A stretch of DNA of 64,000 nucleotides from Nanobdellota archaeon. Its GTDB lineage: Archaea > Nanobdellota > Nanobdellia > Pacearchaeales > GW2011-AR1. Below are positions 9,817 to 20,046 of this stretch, in pieces; the stretch's first letter is position 1, and every line of letters starts with the position of its first letter. The stretch is from NCBI GenBank assembly GCA_030648155.1, contig JAUSIK010000016.1:243607-307606 (forward strand). Direction: 5' to 3'. The notes under the pieces were generated by a model that saw nothing but the letters and a program-made list of their open reading frames with translations, searched no databases and was not told the origin of the DNA. The position numbers and the translations under genes were made by a program.

Positions 9817-10710
9817 ATGACTGAAAAACAAAATGTTACTGTGGAATTAGATTCTGATAATATACCTCTAGATCGAAGTGATCTAAGAAATGTAAAAAAA
9901 ATTAAATCATTAGAAGGAATGTGCTCCGCAGATAAATCGGATCCTGAAAATTGCTCTGGAATGAGGACAATCGAGCAATATAAAAAAGAAGTTTTAAATC
10001 CTGGGATTGAATCTGGAAAAATTGGGGACGGGGTAAAATCTAAATGGGATGATAGAAAATTAAGATATGACAATGCAACCATTAATGGAGAAGACCTAGA
10101 AGTTAAATTTGGAGTAAGCCATTTTAAAGAAGTAAAGGATGATATAGTAAGAGATCGGAATATTAATGAATACCTTATGGAAATTGGGAAAAAAAGATTT
10201 GACAATCAATATGCCTTTTTTGAAAGAGGCCCAGGGGTTACAGTTATTCCTATAACAAAAGATGGTTCAATATATCTAGCAGAAAGAGGGGCTGTAGACA
10301 CGGGAATTGGATTATTAAATGGGGCAGCTGGTAATATTAGCTATAAAGACAATATAACTTTGGTAAATCCTTTAGATGAAGCTAAAAAAGAATTTTTAGA
10401 GGAAATGGGGGTTAAAGCAGGAGATATAAGATCTATGCCTTTAATAGGATTATATGGCGACAGAACGACTGGAGAAATAGATTTTACTTATCTTGCTACT
10501 ATAAAATTAACTGATAAAGAACTAATGGATGCATGGGACGGAGCAAAAGATAAAGCTGAAAGCTCAAGGAGAATTAGAATACCAGACTACAAATCATTAA
10601 TGGAAATTGTAACAAACGGCAAGATTAAAGGCAGTGACAAAAGATGGGAATTAATGTATGCTACAAGAGGCGGATTAGAAAGCATTCTACCTTCTGAAAT
10701 AAATAGTTAA
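9817..10710 (+). CDS. NUDIX hydrolase-like protein
   Basis: AKKEFLEEMGV fits the Nudix box core within VTVIPITKDGSIYLAERGAVDTGIG... Confidence 0.7.
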   Translation: MTEKQNVTVELDSDNIPLDRSDLRNVKKIKSLEGMCSADKSDPENCSGMRTIEQYKKEVLNPGIESGKIGDGVKSKWDDRKLRYDNATINGEDLEVKFGVSHFKEVKDDIVRDRNINEYLMEIGKKRFDNQYAFFERGPGVTVIPITKDGSIYLAERGAVDTGIGLLNGAAGNISYKDNITLVNPLDEAKKEFLEEMGVKAGDIRSMPLIGLYGDRTTGEIDFTYLATIKLTDKELMDAWDGAKDKAESSRRIRIPDYKSLMEIVTNGKIKGSDKRWELMYATRGGLESILPSEINS

Positions 10711-10746
10711 CAATAAATATTTTAAATAACTCTTCTAAATGATAAT

Positions 10747-11022
10747 ATGCTTGTAAAAATTTTAGGTGTGATTGATGTTATATCGGCGTTTATTTTCCTA
10801 ATGATGATTTTTGGAATGGAGGTATTTACCTCGTTAATCTTATTTTGCGCGTTTTTACTGCTGATAAAAGGAATGTTTATTTTTTCAGGAGATATATTGA
10901 GTGTTGTTGATTTAATATCTGCTATTTTGCTTTTTATATCTATATTTTTTGCACTTTTTGTAGTTTTTAGCTGGATTTGCGCTTTGCTTTTAATTGCAAA
11001 GGGGTTCGCTAGTTTCCTTTAA
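10747..11022 (+). CDS. Small hydrophobic membrane protein
   Basis: 91 aa, several TM segments. Confidence 0.5.
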   Translation: MLVKILGVIDVISAFIFLMMIFGMEVFTSLILFCAFLLLIKGMFIFSGDILSVVDLISAILLFISIFFALFVVFSWICALLLIAKGFASFL

Positions 11023-11860
11023 TTTTCTTAAATAGACTTATTCCTTCATAAACAATATTATCAAATAAGTGATGGGTTCCTCCGATGAAACCCCAAAAAG
11101 GACTGTACTTATGCTCTTCTAATCTATCTGGTGTACAACTTCTTATTCCTGCTGAAAGAGACTGAATAAAATTATTTGGATCCAATGAACCAAGCATTCT
11201 TGTTGCATTTCTCCCTATTTCATATAACTTATGATTGTCTTGGAAAACAACCCCGCCTAGATTTGAATGAAAAGGATAAACTCTTTTAAAAAATTCAGCT
11301 GATCTGTTATTAGGTCTTGGATAGCCTGGCAAAGGAAAATAGCAATTTGCATTTGCTGCTTCAATGCCTTGAAATAAATTTAAGTGGTGCTCTTTTTCTT
11401 CAAAAAATTTTCCTGCTCCCCATAAACTAAAAGAATGAACAATGAACACTGGAGAGTTTTGTTTATTTGCTATTTCAATCATTTTTTCCCAATCTGCTTC
11501 CTTTCCTTTATGAAAGGAAGTATAGCTTTCAGAGGCACTAACTAGAAAATGGCCTATTCTTGTTTCAACTTCATGGCCATTTATTATATAAATTAAATTA
11601 CTTGAATCTCCTCTATCAATTACCCTTGTTGCCCTTCCATCAATGTCTTCTTTTATATATTTCTCTGAAGATTTTGAAATAAAATCTTCATAACGAAAAT
11701 CATTGCATACTGGATCGCTATCGACTCCTAAAGCCCCGCCAGTGCCTAATCGTTTCAATGCGATATCTATAACTTTATCAAATGACCCTTTATATTTCCA
11801 CATTCCTAAATGACCATGAAGATCTGCATAGAAATATTTGTCGTTCATTAAAATAAACAA
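11009..11860 (-). CDS. PHP-like metal-dependent phosphoesterase (tentative)
   Basis: YADLHGHLG N-terminal motif, HSF and NGHEVE segments. Confidence 0.5.
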   Translation of the reverse strand: MFILMNDKYFYADLHGHLGMWKYKGSFDKVIDIALKRLGTGGALGVDSDPVCNDFRYEDFISKSSEKYIKEDIDGRATRVIDRGDSSNLIYIINGHEVETRIGHFLVSASESYTSFHKGKEADWEKMIEIANKQNSPVFIVHSFSLWGAGKFFEEKEHHLNLFQGIEAANANCYFPLPGYPRPNNRSAEFFKRVYPFHSNLGGVVFQDNHKLYEIGRNATRMLGSLDPNNFIQSLSAGIRSCTPDRLEEHKYSPFWGFIGGTHHLFDNIVYEGISLFKKIKGN

Positions 11861-11878
11861 AAATTAAACTTTTTAAAT

Positions 11879-12328
11879 TTAGTTGTTATTTTTAATCTTC
11901 CCATAAATCCAATTTACTAACAAAAATTCTCTTCGATAGACTTCACTCGAATATATTAAAGAATAAATATCTGTAAGAGAATGAAACATCATACCTAGAA
12001 AAATATAGAAAAAACCTACCCAATATAAACCTAGAATGCCTACAAGAATATGAAACTCGATTGTGTGAAATAAATGAAAATCTCCTTTTTCTTTGATGCC
12101 TTTCTTTCTTCTTTTTAAATCAAGTGCATCCATTTCTTTGTGATACTCGAAAGCCTCACCAAGAGAGTATTTTTTAGTGTTTAAGACAGCACATATATAG
12201 TGGTCGAAATCAATTAAAAAAGATGAAAAGAAAAAAAGCAAAATGTATAATATTGACGTATTTGGCGCTGCTATCCAAATTATTAATGCTAGAATTGCCC
12301 CGAATAATACGTGCCATTTTGGTAACAT
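11879..12328 (-). CDS. Membrane-bound YdjM/DUF457-like predicted hydrolase
   Basis: HVLFGAIL, LIDFDHY, HTIEFH, MFHSLTD in a TM protein. Confidence 0.6.
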   Translation of the reverse strand: MLPKWHVLFGAILALIIWIAAPNTSILYILLFFFSSFLIDFDHYICAVLNTKKYSLGEAFEYHKEMDALDLKRRKKGIKEKGDFHLFHTIEFHILVGILGLYWVGFFYIFLGMMFHSLTDIYSLIYSSEVYRREFLLVNWIYGKIKNNN

Positions 12329-12332
12329 CTTT

Positions 12333-13856
12333 TTACGCCCCTATTTTTTTAATTATATCTGCAAATGCTGGTCTGGTTATTAATATTCCTACTGTTACGC
12401 CTATAATTGTAGTAAGAGCAAACCCCTTCAATAGACCGGCTCCTGCCCAAAATAATGGAATCATTGCAGCTATGATTATGAGAAAAGCTCCGACAATTAT
12501 AAACAGCGCTCTTTTTACCCTTTCTTTAATGCCTTCTGATGAAGAACTATCCTGTCTAGATAATGATTCATCTAAAATAATTATTTGATCATTCACACCA
12601 GTACCTATTCCAGCTATTATTCCTGCAATACTAGGGGCATCTAAATTCCATCTGAAAAGGGCGGCAATTCCTAAAGTAATAAATACTTCAGAAAACATAG
12701 TTAATATTACAGATAAGGTGACTTTGATTCTTCTATATTTAACAAAAATTGCAATAGATACTGCTAAGAAAACTGATAATCCTAAATAAATAATATTTTT
12801 TGTAAATTGTTTTCCTAGGGTTGGGGAAATTGTGTCTAGCTTTAATATTTCAAGCTTGTACGGAAGACTTCCAGTAAGCAGAACTGTCTGAAGTTTCTTC
12901 ATCTGTTCTCTAGTATTTTTGACAGCATCTTCTTGACTTATCCCCGTCCCTGAACCCTGAATTGAAATTTGGGTAGTTTCCTGCCCTTTTAGGCCTGAAC
13001 TTATTAATAATGAATCTATTTCTCTATCGTCGACAAATAAATTTAATTTTTCAGTTAAATATTGTCCGCCTACGTCCAATGGCAATTCAGAAGTAATATT
13101 TGCATGTTTTTTTGCTGCTTCTGGCGAGAGATAAACTGTAAACATAAAATTACAGGCAAATCCTTCTTGAGATGGGGCACAAGCTGTAATGCCAGCACAG
13201 GTCGCATCGTTTCTGCAGACATCAACAATGTCTTTATCTTTTCCACCAACAAATACGGTTTGGTTTCCAATTTTAGCCTCGAATTTTCCTTGGCTTTCCA
13301 GGAGATCAGAAATATCATTTTCAGCGGCACCTGCTATTTCTATTACCATAAAATTATTTCCTTCTAAATCTTTTGCTGATGCAACGGTTATATCTTTAAG
13401 CCCAAACGTGTTTAATCTCTCTGAAGTTATAGAAACTAAATCATTTATTTCAGAGTCAGATATAGACCTGTTTTCAGCACGGACAATTGCTCTGGCTCCC
13501 CCGCTTAGATCAAGCCCTGTTTGAATTTTAGAACTAGGCTGTTCTTCTACAGTTAAATCTGGAGGCTCCTGTGCCAGAAAAATAAAATCTTGACTCCCGG
13601 CTAGGATTTCAACCTTTACCTCTTCATTACCATTGAAAATTTTGGAGATCGCATTGGAATAATCCTGGACTGAAGTAATTTTAATCGAATTAATTTCTTG
13701 AATGGCCATTCCAGGACGGAGGCCCTCTTTATAAGCTGTTGAATTAATATCAATGCTTTTAATAATTACTTCAGGGGAAAGATTAGGGGAGATCATAAGC
13801 AGAGCTAAAACAAGTGCAATAATCAAAATCCAAATTCTTAATGTTATTTTTACCAT
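12333..13856 (-). CDS. secD: Protein translocase subunit SecD with N-terminal PDZ-like segment
   Basis: GLDLSGGARAIVRAE, IAGIIAGIGTGVNDQIIILDE; adjacent to secF. Confidence 0.93.
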   Translation of the reverse strand: MVKITLRIWILIIALVLALLMISPNLSPEVIIKSIDINSTAYKEGLRPGMAIQEINSIKITSVQDYSNAISKIFNGNEEVKVEILAGSQDFIFLAQEPPDLTVEEQPSSKIQTGLDLSGGARAIVRAENRSISDSEINDLVSITSERLNTFGLKDITVASAKDLEGNNFMVIEIAGAAENDISDLLESQGKFEAKIGNQTVFVGGKDKDIVDVCRNDATCAGITACAPSQEGFACNFMFTVYLSPEAAKKHANITSELPLDVGGQYLTEKLNLFVDDREIDSLLISSGLKGQETTQISIQGSGTGISQEDAVKNTREQMKKLQTVLLTGSLPYKLEILKLDTISPTLGKQFTKNIIYLGLSVFLAVSIAIFVKYRRIKVTLSVILTMFSEVFITLGIAALFRWNLDAPSIAGIIAGIGTGVNDQIIILDESLSRQDSSSSEGIKERVKRALFIIVGAFLIIIAAMIPLFWAGAGLLKGFALTTIIGVTVGILITRPAFADIIKKIGA

Positions 13857-13858
13857 TT

Positions 13859-14743
13859 TTAAATTCCTTTTGATTCAGCGTACCATTTAATTATACCTGC
13901 ATTTGTAAGCCATGTGTTTACAATATCTGCAAATAAGCCAATTGTAAGTATTAAAAATATTTGCCTGAAAGAATCTGGAAGTCCCGTTATAAGCAAAAAG
14001 GCAGGCAAGACTGCGATTAAGGCAGTTCCTGTCATGAATATTCCCGTCTTAAATGAGGAATAAATTCTTTGATTAACAGTCCCTCTTCTATTCTTAATTA
14101 CCCTAGTTGTTAGAAGAATATCTGTATCAACGGAATAACCTATAAGCATTAAGAAAGCGGCAATTCCGGCTGCTGAAAGTGAGACCCCCATATAATCTAG
14201 GAGTGCTAATGGCATTACTATATCTGCAAAAACTGCAAAAATTACAGCTACACTTGGTATAAACGATTTAAATAAAAGGAAAATTACTATTGACATTAAA
14301 ATAAAAGATATTATAAGGGCGGTGATAAGCTGTTTATAAAAACTTTGGCCTAAAGAAGGCCCGCTAAACTCTATGCTTGAATTTTCTTTTGTAAGCTTTA
14401 TATCCAGAATACTTTCTATTTCTGCTTTTAGCGAATCGGGATCTTCTTGAGATTCTATTATTACGGCTAGATTCTTAGAAGTTGCCAGCTCGCTTATTGT
14501 TCTGATTCTAATATCTGGATATTTTTGTTTTAATGACGCTTCCAACTCTTCGGAATTAATTGATCCGTGCAAAGTGATAATGGTTCCTCCTGTAAGAGAT
14601 ACATCTTTGTACATTATATCTCCATTTTTTGAGTTAAAATTAAATAAATAAATCATGCAAATAATGAAGAGAAGGAGAGGGACAATCATCATAAGCTTGT
14701 AGTATTTATCATACCAATTTTTTGTTGTTATTTGTTGTTCCAT
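13859..14743 (-). CDS. secF: Protein translocase subunit SecF
   Basis: SLTGGTIITL, GYSVDTDILLTTRVIKNRRG. Confidence 0.93.
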   Translation of the reverse strand: MEQQITTKNWYDKYYKLMMIVPLLLFIICMIYLFNFNSKNGDIMYKDVSLTGGTIITLHGSINSEELEASLKQKYPDIRIRTISELATSKNLAVIIESQEDPDSLKAEIESILDIKLTKENSSIEFSGPSLGQSFYKQLITALIISFILMSIVIFLLFKSFIPSVAVIFAVFADIVMPLALLDYMGVSLSAAGIAAFLMLIGYSVDTDILLTTRVIKNRRGTVNQRIYSSFKTGIFMTGTALIAVLPAFLLITGLPDSFRQIFLILTIGLFADIVNTWLTNAGIIKWYAESKGI

Positions 14744-14777
14744 TTTTATTAGGGCAGATTATTACTTTTAAATCTAT

Positions 14778-14847
14778 GCGCCGGCCGGGAATCGAACCCG
14801 GGCCTAAAGGTTGGAAACCTTTAGTTCTGCCATTAAACTACCAGCGC
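14778..14847 (-). tRNA. tRNA-Gly(TCC)
   Basis: Hand-folded cloverleaf GCGCTGG/CCGGCGC acceptor, AAAGG-TTTCCAA-CCTTT anticodon arm, CCGGG-TTCGATT-CCCGG T arm. Confidence 0.93.
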
Positions 14848-15011
14848 TTGAATATAGTTAAATAATTGGGTTTTTAAGCGTTTATATTTGGCAACTTAAT
14901 AGAAGGTTATAAGATGAAGACACAATGTCCGACATCTTTATAATTAGTGTGACAAAAGTTCCCACATAGTGTTTTGAGATAATTTTTAAATAGAGATCAC
15001 TTATTAAAATT

Positions 15012-15383
15012 ATGAATGATATAAGAAAATCTAGAAAATATGCTGATGAAATTAAAAATGGTTTAATCAAAAACCCATTTGCAACCAAAGAGGGTTTGCC
15101 TTCACTAAAAATCTTGGCTAAATTTGAAGATAAGGAGAATTTTAAAATTGTGGTCGAGTCTATGAGATATGCTATATCAAGACAAAAAGGTTATAAATTA
15201 TTCAGAAAAGAGCCCTTAGCTTTAATTGAGGTACTTTGCATGGCAGCAGATTATGGTGGCGATAAAGTAAGTTATAATGCATTCCAAGCACAAAGAGGAC
15301 TAAAGACAAGAAGACTCTCAATTAGAAGAACACAAAAATTCTTTCAGAAAATATATGGCAGTCATTTTTTTGTTAAAAAGTGA
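15012..15383 (+). CDS. Hypothetical protein
   Basis: 123 aa ORF. Confidence 0.5.
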   Translation: MNDIRKSRKYADEIKNGLIKNPFATKEGLPSLKILAKFEDKENFKIVVESMRYAISRQKGYKLFRKEPLALIEVLCMAADYGGDKVSYNAFQAQRGLKTRRLSIRRTQKFFQKIYGSHFFVKK

Positions 15384-15456
15384 GGTATCTTAATTAGTAT
15401 GTGGGAACAAAATATCCCATATATTTATAATATGCTGCTCTAAAAATAGCACTATA

Positions 15457-16176
15457 TTAAATGTATGAATCAGACATTATTTCTTTCTTTTTTTTGTTAA
15501 ATGTAAATGCGGAGCCAGGACCAACAACTTGAATTTTATCATTAGTAACAAAAAGGCCACAGTTTTCTGGTATCCCTATAACTTTATTCAAGTCATATTT
15601 TTTCATATACTCAAGAATAGTTTTATCTTGACTTTTTTTATAATGAGCGAAAATGTCATAATTTTTAACTAAGTTTAATGCATCAAATTCTTTTATTTCT
15701 ACTTCATTTAGGTCGGCACTTAGGGCAGGAATGACTGTTCTAGTTAGAATTATGGCTCCAGCACTTCCACCATAAATTGGAATGTCTTTTTTCGCCAAAT
15801 TTTTTAAAGAATCAAGAAAGTTAAACTCTCTTAAATTTTTAAGGAGTTTGAAAGTATTACCTCCCCCAATATACACTCCACTGAACTTCTCTAAATCTTT
15901 CTTATCAAAGCTTGTTAACTCTCTTTCTGTCCACATTTCAAATCTCTTTATTCCCAACGGTTCAAATGTTGATTTTAACCATTTTAAGCAATCTGGATAG
16001 GGGTGTTTCTTTGTATCTATTGCTATTGGTATGTATAACAGATGTTTTGATTTATCCAACATAGAAACAAACAGCCTATCTAATTCTATAGAATCCTCTC
16101 CACTTCCTCCTCCAGATAAGAATAACTTCATAACTGAGAGAGAATTGCGCAGATTATAAAATTTGTTATTCACCAA
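15457..16176 (-). CDS. Peptidase E-like (S51); start may be the Met at about 16128
   Basis: MKLFLSGGGSGED, GVYIGGGNTFKLL, IYGGSAGAII nucleophile elbow. Confidence 0.85.
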   Translation of the reverse strand: MVNNKFYNLRNSLSVMKLFLSGGGSGEDSIELDRLFVSMLDKSKHLLYIPIAIDTKKHPYPDCLKWLKSTFEPLGIKRFEMWTERELTSFDKKDLEKFSGVYIGGGNTFKLLKNLREFNFLDSLKNLAKKDIPIYGGSAGAIILTRTVIPALSADLNEVEIKEFDALNLVKNYDIFAHYKKSQDKTILEYMKKYDLNKVIGIPENCGLFVTNDKIQVVGPGSAFTFNKKKKEIMSDSYI

Positions 16177-16252
16177 AATTTGATTTGTAATATACTGCCC
16201 TTTTTATAGCAGTATTTTTATAAATTAGCGGACGAAATTGGGCACTATATTT

Positions 16253-16993
16253 TTACAACTTTTTTAATAAATTTAAGGTCATTCTTTTGAACTTATCCCA
16301 ATTAACCTTTGCCATCTCCTGCCCTAAAATATATTCTTTTCTAATTGGAGAATCAGTTCCTAAATACGCAAGACCTATTGGACAATTGCCAGAAAAATAC
16401 TTCATAACTCCGTATCCTTCCATTTCTATAATGTCTGCCTGTTCGGATAATTTTTCACCTAATAATCTCAATGTTTCTGGATTGCGATCCTTCATATATT
16501 TAAGTAATAGGACTTGATTTGATGTTAATCCTGTACAGATTTTTCCTTTCATTTTGCTTGAAAGAATGTTGTTCCTCTCAATTTTTCTACTAATTTTAAA
16601 CTTAGTTCTTGGTGTGATCCAGTAATCTTTAAAATTAACTTTCTTAAATTGGTTGGGCAGATAAATTTCATTTACTTTCCCATTAATCAATCCACAAAAA
16701 CCAACATAATAAACTTCTTTAAATTTACTATCCCTATTTGAAATTGATTCTATTGACGGAGGTAATTTCTCTTTCCAATGTTCTTCGCGTATTTTTCTAA
16801 ACTCATTTTCTTCTGAACCAAAACAAAACTGAATTATTATTTCTTTATCATCGATTATTGTCTTGTAGGAAAATTCATCAAGTTTAATTATTTCAGTGGA
16901 CAATTTATCTTCTATTAAATCAAACAATCTTAAGTCTTCTATAATATGTTTTGGCCAGTCTCCAATTAAAATTAAAAATTTATCGCTTTTCAT
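16253..16993 (-). CDS. Hypothetical protein, possible nucleoside-phosphorylase-like fold
   Basis: Only weak cues: VGFCGLINGKV and IIEMEGYGVMKYF. Confidence 0.4.
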   Translation of the reverse strand: MKSDKFLILIGDWPKHIIEDLRLFDLIEDKLSTEIIKLDEFSYKTIIDDKEIIIQFCFGSEENEFRKIREEHWKEKLPPSIESISNRDSKFKEVYYVGFCGLINGKVNEIYLPNQFKKVNFKDYWITPRTKFKISRKIERNNILSSKMKGKICTGLTSNQVLLLKYMKDRNPETLRLLGEKLSEQADIIEMEGYGVMKYFSGNCPIGLAYLGTDSPIRKEYILGQEMAKVNWDKFKRMTLNLLKKL

Positions 16994-17189
16994 TGCTATT
17001 CATAAGTAAACTGAATTAAAAATGTATCTTAACCACAAAAAATATAGTGGACACTTCTGACAGACATATTTATAATATCTTACTTTAAAAATAGCACTAT
17101 ATTATATTTGATTTTTTTTAGATAAAAATATTTTAATTTAAAAATTAGATTTGCGAAAGGCTTAAATAATTGCATATTATTGTTATATT

Positions 17190-17263
17190 AAGGCAACAGG
17201 TATTGCCTTAAGTCTTCGGACATACCGCAAGCGTGCTCCCGGTTATTACTTCGGTAATACCGG
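17190..17263 (+). promoter_or_regulatory. Candidate structured RNA (pseudoknot + two UUCG hairpins) in 5' leader of NYN gene
   Basis: AAGGCAA/TTGCCTT stem with loop GGTA complementary to downstream TACC; GTC-TTCG-GAC; CCGGTTATTAC-TTCG-GTAATACCGG. Confidence 0.55.
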
Positions 17264-17274
17264 AATTTGTTAAT

Positions 17275-17832
17275 ATGATGAAAAGAGTTTCTATTTATAT
17301 CGATGGTGCTAACTTTGTTTATGGCTTGAAATCCTTAAATGCTAAGTATTCTGATTACCATTTTGATTTTGAGAACTACATCAAAATGATTGTTGGCAAG
17401 GATGATTTAGTAAGTATTTTCTATTATAATGCTTCGTTGAAACAAGAAGTAAATCCTAGAAGATTTAAAGAACAACAAAAATTACTTGCAAGACTGAGAA
17501 AAATACAGAAATGTAAGGTTATTTTATGTAAAAGGCAAAAAAGATTTACTCAAGAAGATGAAGAATATTACACCATAAAGGGGGATGACATTCATCTAGC
17601 CTTAGACATGCTAAATAATGCCTGGGAAGATAAATATGATAAAGCTATTTTATTTTCTGGCGATGGTGATTTTGCTCAATTAGTAAAGTATGTAAAAGAT
17701 AAGAAAAAAGAAGTAGAAATGGTTTCGTTTGAAGAACTTGCATCAAGAAATCTGATTAATGAGGTCAAGAGATGTAATTTTATTAATAAGAAAATTGCTA
17801 ATAGGTTTTTTTATAGAGGGGAGAATAAATAA
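17275..17832 (+). CDS. NYN (PIN-like, LabA/DUF88) domain protein
   Basis: RVSIYIDGANFVYGL, KGDDIHLALDMLNNAWEDKYDKAILFSGDGDFAQLVKYVKDKKKEV. Confidence 0.88.
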   Translation: MMKRVSIYIDGANFVYGLKSLNAKYSDYHFDFENYIKMIVGKDDLVSIFYYNASLKQEVNPRRFKEQQKLLARLRKIQKCKVILCKRQKRFTQEDEEYYTIKGDDIHLALDMLNNAWEDKYDKAILFSGDGDFAQLVKYVKDKKKEVEMVSFEELASRNLINEVKRCNFINKKIANRFFYRGENK

Positions 17833-17849
17833 TTGGTTCAGTTATTTGC

Positions 17850-18125
17850 CTATCCAAACAATCTTTTCCAGAGAGATTTTTTAGCTTCTTTTGGCTGATA
17901 ATCCTTAGGCTCAATGACTTCGTATTTAATTTCTGGTTTTGTTTTTAATAGCGGGGCTTGATTTGCTAAGTCAATATCGACTTGCTTTAATGCTTTTTCC
18001 ACTTTAAGTCTAGAATGGCCTTGGCTTATAAGGGCCCATTTCAATGAATCCTTAGTATATCCTTTTTTAAGATTATTTTTTATATATTCTATGAGTTCAA
18101 TCATGTAGTTTTTTCTTTTAAACAT
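17850..18125 (-). CDS. Small protein with N-terminal helical module also seen at 57491
   Basis: LIEYIKNNLKKGYTKDSLKWALISQGHSRLKVEKALKQ. Confidence 0.55.
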   Translation of the reverse strand: MFKRKNYMIELIEYIKNNLKKGYTKDSLKWALISQGHSRLKVEKALKQVDIDLANQAPLLKTKPEIKYEVIEPKDYQPKEAKKSLWKRLFG

Positions 18126-18166
18126 TTAATAGTTTAGAGAAAAAGATATTTAAATTTTTGCAAGAG

Positions 18167-19210
18167 CTATTCTTCTGTTCTTTCAGAGCTAAATAGGCTA
18201 GAGAGAGTGTTGTCTTTGTAGGCTTTTAAGAATGTTATAAAGTATGCTAATATTAATGGCCCGAGAATTAAACCTAATATTCCGAAGATAAACAATCCAC
18301 CGATCATCCCTATTAGTATTATCACCTGTGAAAGATCTGTCTTTTTAGAAAGAAGATATAGGCGCAGGACGTTATCAATATTAGAAACTATTAATAAATT
18401 ATACAATAGGAAAACCGTAGCAACGGCGGTGTTTCCTTGTGCAAAGAGATATACTGTAGCTGGAATCCAGACAAAGAAAGGGCCTAATATTGGTATGATT
18501 GAAAATATCAATGCTAAAACAGATAATATTAATGCATTCGGAATTCCAAATATATAAAATCCAATTCCAGCTGCGACTCCTTGAACAAGGCCTATTATTA
18601 CCTGCCCATACACTATTGAGTTAGTTATGTCTTTAAATTGCTGTACTATTTTTTTCTCTTGAATTTTGTTAAGCGGGGATAATGCTGAAACAAATTCAGT
18701 TAATTTATCGGAGTCTCTTAATGCGAAGAAAAATACAAAAGCAACTATAACAAAATGAAACATAATAGTTGGAGCTTCTAACAATAAATCCACTATTGTT
18801 GTTAATACTGCAGAACTGATTTTGCTTACAACACCATCGAGAGTTACACTCATTTGGACTATAAATGCATCCGGAGCTGAAGGAAAAATTACTTTGATAA
18901 AACTTTGCATATTAAAGTCTTGAGCTGCCTTGAATAGACCAAATACTTGATTGACTAAAAATGGGGCAACAAAATAAATGGGAATTATTATTAAAATTAT
19001 AACAAACAAACTGACCATAATAGCCGCCGCATTTCTAGCCTTTATCTTAGATAGTATTCTAATATACACTGGGAAAAACGTATAAGCCAGAAGAAGTCCG
19101 GCTATAATAGATAATATTATTGGACGAACGAGAAGGAAAGCTAGAACAGCCAGCAAGAGTATTAAAAACAAAGCCAGCATTCTTCTCATATTTTTGTCAC
19201 TTAATTCCAT
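18167..19210 (-). CDS. AI-2E family transporter (PerM/YdiK-like)
   Basis: Polytopic, IIPILGPFFVWIPATVYLFAQGN, FGILGLILGPLILAYF. Confidence 0.88.
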   Translation of the reverse strand: MELSDKNMRRMLALFLILLLAVLAFLLVRPIILSIIAGLLLAYTFFPVYIRILSKIKARNAAAIMVSLFVIILIIIPIYFVAPFLVNQVFGLFKAAQDFNMQSFIKVIFPSAPDAFIVQMSVTLDGVVSKISSAVLTTIVDLLLEAPTIMFHFVIVAFVFFFALRDSDKLTEFVSALSPLNKIQEKKIVQQFKDITNSIVYGQVIIGLVQGVAAGIGFYIFGIPNALILSVLALIFSIIPILGPFFVWIPATVYLFAQGNTAVATVFLLYNLLIVSNIDNVLRLYLLSKKTDLSQVIILIGMIGGLFIFGILGLILGPLILAYFITFLKAYKDNTLSSLFSSERTEE

Positions 19211-19277
19211 AACTTTTCTTATAATTTATACTATATAATACTTACGGGAATTTCTAAAAAAATTTATATAGTGAGTT

Positions 19278-19994
19278 TTGCTCGTTTTGAGAATGGAAAA
19301 TGTTTTGAAAAGGATTTTTTCTGGAAAAAGCGACGATGATATGCATAATGAATTTATTAAATTTAGCAGGGGGATCTTTGCAAATAGATATTTGCTATAT
19401 GGGAAAAAACAGAAGGACAAGTGGACAATTAAAACTGGGTGCGAATTTGCTAATTTTTTAGTAAGAAGATGTTTAGAAAAATCTGAAGGAGAGATAAGCG
19501 CTACTGGTATTATAGTATATACGGGGAGTTTAGGTGATTCGAAAATTCCTATTGAAAGAGTTAAACAATTCATGGGGATTAAACAATATGTAATAAACTC
19601 TAAAGTTAAGGTTTCAGATGTGCTGGAAGCCATGGATAAGTATCCTAAAGCTTTCTTCGCTTTGACATTTTCTATCCCTACTGCTGAACTAAAAATTAAA
19701 GCAAAGGCACCTAAGAGTTCTAAGCCCTCTACAAAAGGAGATGCAGAAGTTAAAGCTGATTTTTGCTCATTGAAAACTACTAATAAAGAGTTAGTTGAGG
19801 ACTTATTTTTTGATTTTCCACAATTTAATGAAATTAAAATTAAACATATATTGGATATTGAAAAAGTAATTATTCCTACTAATATTAGCGATCCTGTAAA
19901 GATGAGGGAAATGTCAAAAAGAAAGGGTAAAATAATAAGAGATATTACTGTTGATGGTAAAACTGAAAAGAAAGAAGTGAGTTTTGAGGCTTAG
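19278..19994 (+). CDS. Hypothetical protein (start may be 19293)
   Basis: Long ORF, no recognised motif. Confidence 0.45.
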   Translation: MLVLRMENVLKRIFSGKSDDDMHNEFIKFSRGIFANRYLLYGKKQKDKWTIKTGCEFANFLVRRCLEKSEGEISATGIIVYTGSLGDSKIPIERVKQFMGIKQYVINSKVKVSDVLEAMDKYPKAFFALTFSIPTAELKIKAKAPKSSKPSTKGDAEVKADFCSLKTTNKELVEDLFFDFPQFNEIKIKHILDIEKVIIPTNISDPVKMREMSKRKGKIIRDITVDGKTEKKEVSFEA

Positions 19995-20046
19995 ATTAGA
20001 AGATTGTTAAGATGTGAGATATCTTGTCCCATAGGATAGTTTATCT

